A DNA stretch of 64,000 nucleotides from Meghimatium bilineatum. Lineage: Eukaryota; Mollusca; Gastropoda; Stylommatophora; Philomycidae. The stretch covers positions 51,379,832 to 51,443,831 of the forward strand of contig CM067298.1 in assembly GCA_034231615.1 (NCBI GenBank), written 5' to 3'. The position numbers were made by a program, and so were the translations under genes. Shown here piece after piece: positions 59,320-64,000 of the stretch; the first letter of the stretch is position 1, and the number at the start of each line of letters is the position of its first letter. The notes under the pieces were generated by a model. It was not told the origin of the DNA. It worked only from the letters and a program-made list of their open reading frames with translations, and searched no databases.

Positions 59320-59640
59320 GCGCTAGGGGCATTCCCATATATGCTCCGCTTGCCGTTCTGTCAGCCATCTAAAAGTGTATAAGCTCAGTGTCCCAATCAG
59401 TTGCTGATTACGCGTTCTTCTGATCTTTCCGGAGAGGGAGCACTTTCTCCTGTCACCTCTAGTCACTCCTATTTCTACCATTCTCAAAATATGTACATTG
59501 TCTTGTTCAACTTCTTCCTCATCTTCTCGTAGGGTATCCATGACCGCTCTAATCAATTCAATCCTGTCTCTTCTTATCTTGGTGCCGTTCACTAAGGCTT
59601 TACCATCATTATTCACTTCGCCTTCTAACCTCAATTGTTC
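59320..59640 (-). repeat. Repeat family E, longest copy
   Basis: A 103-codon reverse ORF (59323-59634) reads RDRIELIRAVMDTLREDEEE, VTRGDRRKCSLSGKIRRTRN and QQLIGTLSLYTFRWLTERQA. Shared residues with 160-275 and 9355-9565 show a preserved reading frame. I do not recognise the protein; it may be the C-terminal part of a transposon-encoded ORF. Confidence 0.6.
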
Positions 59641-60129
59641 CCTATAGAGTTACCTTTGAAAGTGAATGATGTCTTTTCCAAACCATACAGTCTTACATTG
59701 TTTTGCTACTGTCAACAGCGCTTCCTTGTCTAACTTCAAGCTTGGTTATTGTATCTCTGACAAATATATCCCACTCTTTAAAGCAAATTTGTAACACACT
59801 TGTATTTAAATGCTTGAATCTTTCTTTATGTATCTGCAATGTGTCCAGTTGTCATATCAAAATAAAAGAATAGATATTGCCATTTATTTGTATAGATTGA
59901 TCTTACCTAAGGTATTGTAGTCCAGGGAATGAAGAAGTATTGTGTTGCTATATTAATTGCACCAATTGCTCAGCTTCATTGTTATTTAAATTAATCGTTT
60001 TAGTTTAGCAACATCCTCCTTACTTGAATGGCATACTCTGGTATCTATTGTATTTTTCAGGTAGGTGTATATTGGTTCTCATGAGCCACACTGTTCATTA
60101 AGTATATTGATTGAAGCTTTAATTCAACC
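59641..60129. other. Mostly unassigned; SINE2 scrap
   Basis: 59915-59990 ('gtattgtagtccagggaatg', 'attgcaccaattgct') is a reverse SINE2 fragment. The rest is unassigned. Confidence 0.5.
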
Positions 60130-60300
60130 CTAAAACCTTGGTTTTTCTGGGTCTTTTATTTTCAAGGTTGTTCTGATTTTGTCTATCCATCATTTTCTTG
60201 GTCTACTTTTGGCTTTGTAATCTGATATTTTTTGTTATTTGTTCTTATCTGTTGCTGGTTGTAGTTCATAAGGTGTTTGAAATACACTCTTGTTTTGGTT
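60130..60300 (-). mobile_element. Worn LINE fragment
   Basis: In reverse it reads YELQPATDKNK, then SDYKAKSRPRKWWIDKIRTT and LK, the GRPRKRWID segment seen at 10975-12008. Confidence 0.65.
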
Positions 60301-60339
60301 ATACAAGTAAATTTAAGTAGGAAGCCAGAGGACAATTTT

Positions 60340-60490
60340 TAAAAATTCATGAGACTAACGGGAATTGAACCAGTCCGTTCAACGGCACCAAATCGCCTAG
60401 CAACAATTGCACACGCGTTCTTCCGCACTTGACTAACCGCATCTCCATAAAAAGATGTGATTTCGTCAAGCCATTCAAACCGTGAACACA
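60340..60490 (-). mobile_element. tRNA-like repeat head, possible SINE
   Basis: In reverse 'gatgcggttagtcaagtgcg' (A-box-like) and 'ctggttcaattcccgttag' (B box GGTTCAATTCC, perfect to consensus). No anticodon arm or cloverleaf could be confirmed, and no second copy was seen in the window. Confidence 0.45.
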
Positions 60491-60551
60491 AAGTCACCCG
60501 AACGGACCAATCGAGACAAGGACTATTACAACAACAACAAACATCCCGTAT

Positions 60552-60655
60552 AGGTATTGAAATATCCTCAGTAACAACAAACATATAACATAATATCCGT
60601 ATGTTACTGAGGATATTTCAATACCTGTTTTGCAAAGTATTTCAATACCTGTTTT
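60552..60655. repeat. Inverted repeat with 24-bp arms plus direct repeat
   Basis: Arms 60552-60575 and 60603-60626 ('aggtattgaaatatcctcag' and its complement) are exact. 'atttcaatacctgtttt' then recurs directly at 60614 and 60638. Confidence 0.85.
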
Positions 60656-63089
60656 CATACAATCTTGTTTTGGTATGTCTTCTATATTTTCTGTATACTT
60701 GCTTTGCAAGCTTATGCTGTGCTTCTTAATTTCAATCATCAACATATTAATTAATTCCTAAAGATCCAGTTTTATTTTTTTGCTATCACAAAAGTGTCAT
60801 TAGCAAAATCTAAGTTATTTATGTTTACCTACTGATATTTCTGCCGTTTCATATACTAACCAGCCAAGCTGATTTAAAATTACTATATGTATGTGCACTG
60901 ACCCTGTGCTCACAAAATAGATCACAAGCTGTAAAACATATTAGCAGTGAGAAATAGGAAAAAGTAAATCAAATCTTAATGTTGCAATTTCTTTTTCTAC
61001 CATATTTGCTTTCAAATAATCAATCACAAATTTTGTGTTATTTCTGCCAGGAAGTGTTTAGTACATTGGGCTGCATCTTAATTTGCACCATGTAGGCCTA
61101 GCATTTTTTAAATTTCTGCTTGCTTTTAACTTAGGTGAGCTTCCTTAGCCTATGACAACTTTCCTATCTGTCGCCGGGCAATGAGTGTTACTCAATGTAT
61201 GTTACACTGTGATAATAATGTAGTTTTTAATGTAGGTTGCCAACAACACACACTATCAGTAATTATAGTATTGAATATGCCTAATTGTCTACTTGATTGT
61301 CACTAACACATTGCCACCACATAAATTCACACGTGTGATTTCTACATGTGTCAGCGTGTACTGTTGTGTTGATAGTTACACTGTTTACAGTGATAGCGCA
61401 TGCATTTATTGCATCTGTAATAATTAATGCTATCAGATGGTAATTTTAACACACTTGAAATGAGTTTATTTTACAGAGTTTTGTTTAATGAAATATTACA
61501 AATGTTGTTAGTTTGAACATACTCTAGAAGTTCATTGTAAATTGTATCTATTACGTTTAGTTAGACCACTCGCACAACTGACTTAAAAAGTGTTAAAGCT
61601 GAACTAACAGAACACCCAGTGATGTATACAATTTTAGCGCATTCATGTTATTTATGACAAGAGTGTTGGAATATTTTTCCAGCTTATTCGATTTATTCCT
61701 CAAAAGAACCAATAAATGATTCATGCTACTTTCCAGCATCCATCCAAAAGTGTTCAAACCTAAAGTCTGAATCAAATGTTGATTACGTGATCTTCAGATC
61801 TAACCAGAAAGAACACTTGTCTCCCCACACCGCTATGGTCACTGCTATTTTTATTGGCACATTAAGAGTTAGAAGAAGAAGAGTCAACTTACTTTAGTGG
61901 ATACATATCAAAGAGCCTAGATACTGATGGTTCCTATGGCTCACTCATTAAAAGTTTCTCTTCCATCATTTAATTCCAATTGTGCTACATTTGATTACAA
62001 AATAAATATGTTGTTACCATGTTTCAGAACCAGAGATGCATTCCTAAACACTGATTATTCTTTTTTAACTGTCTATGAATTCAAGATATTGACTGTTAAT
62101 TATTTGAAACTTGAGCAACTACAGTTATCATTGTGATACATACATTTGTGATTGTTTAAATGTGAAATATTTTTTTTATGAATGAAGATTACTATTTAAA
62201 GTACAACATATTAATTTGCTGTCTCAATTTTTCTTAAATTCTTTTAGAGAGAGATACAGCAAATACTGTGATTTGAACATAATTCTCCCTACAGGAGTAT
62301 ATATTTAAAACAAAATTAGATTACCGAGGAAGACCAAGAAAGAAATGAATAACATAAAAGACATTTTTAGCAAACATGGAGAAGTACAAATATATAATTA
62401 CCAAAATGCTAGATAAGACCAGCATTCCGATATAGGTTGTAGTAACACAAATACCAAAGCAATAATAATAATGAATAAGTAAATAGGTGTTACAAATACC
62501 TACCACTGCTAATAAAAATATAAGATAATAATAATGATAAGAAAATAAATTAGGCTTCAATCACAATATTTTCATCTGAACGAACATATAAAAAATAACA
62601 ATTAATACAGAAAAAAATATTATTTATGAACATCTTTAAAAGAAATAAATAGATAATAGGCAGTGTAGCATTCTGTCAAAAGACTAACAGAAATGAGATT
62701 TATTTTATGCTGTATCTTCAAGAATAATAGTATGCACCTACAACAAAATTATGCACCATGACAAGATATAGAAGAATAAAACAAAAAACCAGAATAATAT
62801 CTATCTACAGACACATGAAAGAGACAATAGAATATGGCACCATATTGGTCATACATTCAAGAGTAAGTTGACAGAGACAACACAGCAGATGCAATACTGT
62901 AATGATAAACCAAAACAAAATCCATATCAAAAGACCAAGACAGAGACATCCTTAACTATACCATAAAAAAAAACACAATAACTACCAAACACAAAAGAGC
63001 ACAGCGACGCATAGACCACTGCAGACATAAGAATATAAGAGTGAACAAATAAACCAAGACAACATCTATACCACAGATAGAACAAAGAC
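60656..63089. other. No gene recognised; scraps of element P and repeat E
   Basis: 61080-61200 holds a reverse, worn element P piece ('tgtaggcctagca', 'agcctatgacaact'). 61735-61875 is a reverse, worn repeat E copy (LGLNTFGWMLE). The remaining AT-rich sequence, including 62700-63060, gave nothing certain. Confidence 0.45.
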
Positions 63090-63265
63090 TGCCTGTGTGT
63101 TGCTGGGGCTCAAAACTGGGAAAAAAAATAGAAACTCAGTTTACCTTACATGCATGTTGCAAGAGGTGACCAAGTAGGACCTGGAGTGGGTGTATCTTTC
63201 CCATATATAGGCTCAAAGTGTCCCAGAAATTATCACCCCTAATCACATCCAGCTTCAGCATTGTT
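63090..63265 (+). mobile_element. SINE1, worn copy, 5' half
   Basis: 'tgtgtgttgctggggctcaa', 'tacatgcatgttgcaagagg' and 'tttcccatatataggctcaa' follow SINE1 order up to the core ('catccagcttcagc' in place of the usual core). Confidence 0.65.
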
Positions 63266-63504
63266 TTTTTTTAGATTTGCCCCATTCTGTTGTCTCTTTC
63301 ATATGTCTGTGTTTAGATATTATCCTGGTTTCTTGTCTTCTACATCTCTTCATGGTGCACAATTTTGTTCTTGATCATACCGCATTAAGTATTCTCATTT
63401 CTGTTAGATCTATTGCAGGATGCTACACAGACTTGTTTATTTCTTTAAAAATATGTTCTGAAATTAAATCATCTATTTATTAATAATGGTAGGTATTTGT
63501 CACA

Positions 63505-64000
63505 CTTATTCATTGTTCATCAAGTGACATATTCTTTCCAGAACGTAGTCTTTCCTATGGATTTCTTGAATTCTCCGCTGTCTTGAGCAAGTTGCCCTGC
63601 ATCTTCCAGTGACATGCGCAGGCATTCTTGAATGTCTTTTGTCCAACGGCATCTTGGTTGGCCTTTGCCCCTGTTGCCTTCTATTATCCCCTCCATTAAC
63701 ACTCTCTCATGCCGTCTGTCTCTTAATATGACCGAAAAAAGCTAGCTTTTTTTTTAATATAGTGTTCAGAAGCCAGCCTTCCTGAACGTTAATTGTTCGT
63801 AACACCTCCTGGTTTGTTTTCTTCGCTGTCCATGGTATTCTCAAAACTCTTCTATAACACTTTAATTCAAATGATGTTTGGCCACTGTTTTATTTAGTGT
63901 CGATGCTTCACATCCATATGTTGCCACAGGAGATATACATGTTCGTAGTAAAAACAATTTGGTTCTTATGTTAGTACCTTGCCATAGTTTCTTTATCTGT
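63505..64000 (-). mobile_element. LINE 3' end, continues past the window
   Basis: Reverse reading from the right edge: LWQGTNIRTKLFLLRTCISP, VATYGCEAST, HERVLMEGIIEGNRGKGQPR, CRWTKDIQECLRMSLEDAGQ and KSIGKTTFWKEYVT. This is an RTE-like C-terminal region with frame changes. The 5' part lies beyond 64000. Confidence 0.85.

Overview
This is an AT-rich animal (eukaryotic) window. The sequence that matters to the host is a small number of short exons with GT..AG boundaries, spread through introns and flanks crowded with non-LTR retrotransposons, SINEs and small DNA transposons. The LINE types, a tRNA-headed SINE with a long conserved body, and many (TA)n runs suggest a lophotrochozoan invertebrate, perhaps a mollusc. 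That is an inference from general resemblance, not a match I could run.

Two host genes can be read. On the minus strand near the left edge are two consecutive exons of a Polycomb-group RING finger (PCGF1-like) protein, 3287-3389 then 1295-1447, which together carry a complete RING domain; the rest of that gene lies outside or is not recognised. On the plus strand from 20988 to 56026 are eight exons of a CSK-family cytoplasmic tyrosine kinase: the SH2 domain, the linker and a complete kinase domain ending in a stop codon. All exon phases agree and give 368 codons plus stop, almost the length of the same segment in vertebrate CSK. No SH3 exon was found upstream. The two genes are divergently arranged.

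Layout. 1-3.4 kb: PCGF exons among SINE copies. 3.7-12 kb: a patchwork of decayed LINE fragments in both orientations. 12-20.9 kb: mostly unrecognised AT-rich DNA with several MITEs and hairpins. 21-28 kb: CSK intron 1, with LINE pieces, a Tc1-like fossil and TA microsatellites. 28.3-40 kb: CSK intron 2, holding a four-layer nest: a pogo/Tigger fragment carries a 735-bp piggyBac-type MITE, which is split by LINE A, which is split by LINE B. Each of the two LINE insertions is framed by a readable target-site duplication. 40-49.6 kb: CSK exons 3-7 with a 1.15-kb GC-richer ORF-less element and two striking inverted-repeat MITEs. 49.7-55.8 kb: CSK intron 7 with a second copy of the same piggyBac MITE, split by a nearly intact 4.07-kb LINE (LINE C). 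56-64 kb: 3' flank with SINEs, repeats and LINE ends.

The most interesting pattern is repeat architecture, not a new gene system. One short core module (around 'gctgaag.cggatgtgt.aggcc...ggcgca') recurs in two SINE families, in the ORF-less GC-rich element and in the 5' leader of LINEs B and C. The SINEs also share the LINEs' GAA-repeat 3' tail, which points to these LINEs as their mobilising partners. I saw no LTR retrovirus, no capsid or envelope genes, no CRISPR and no prokaryotic-type features.
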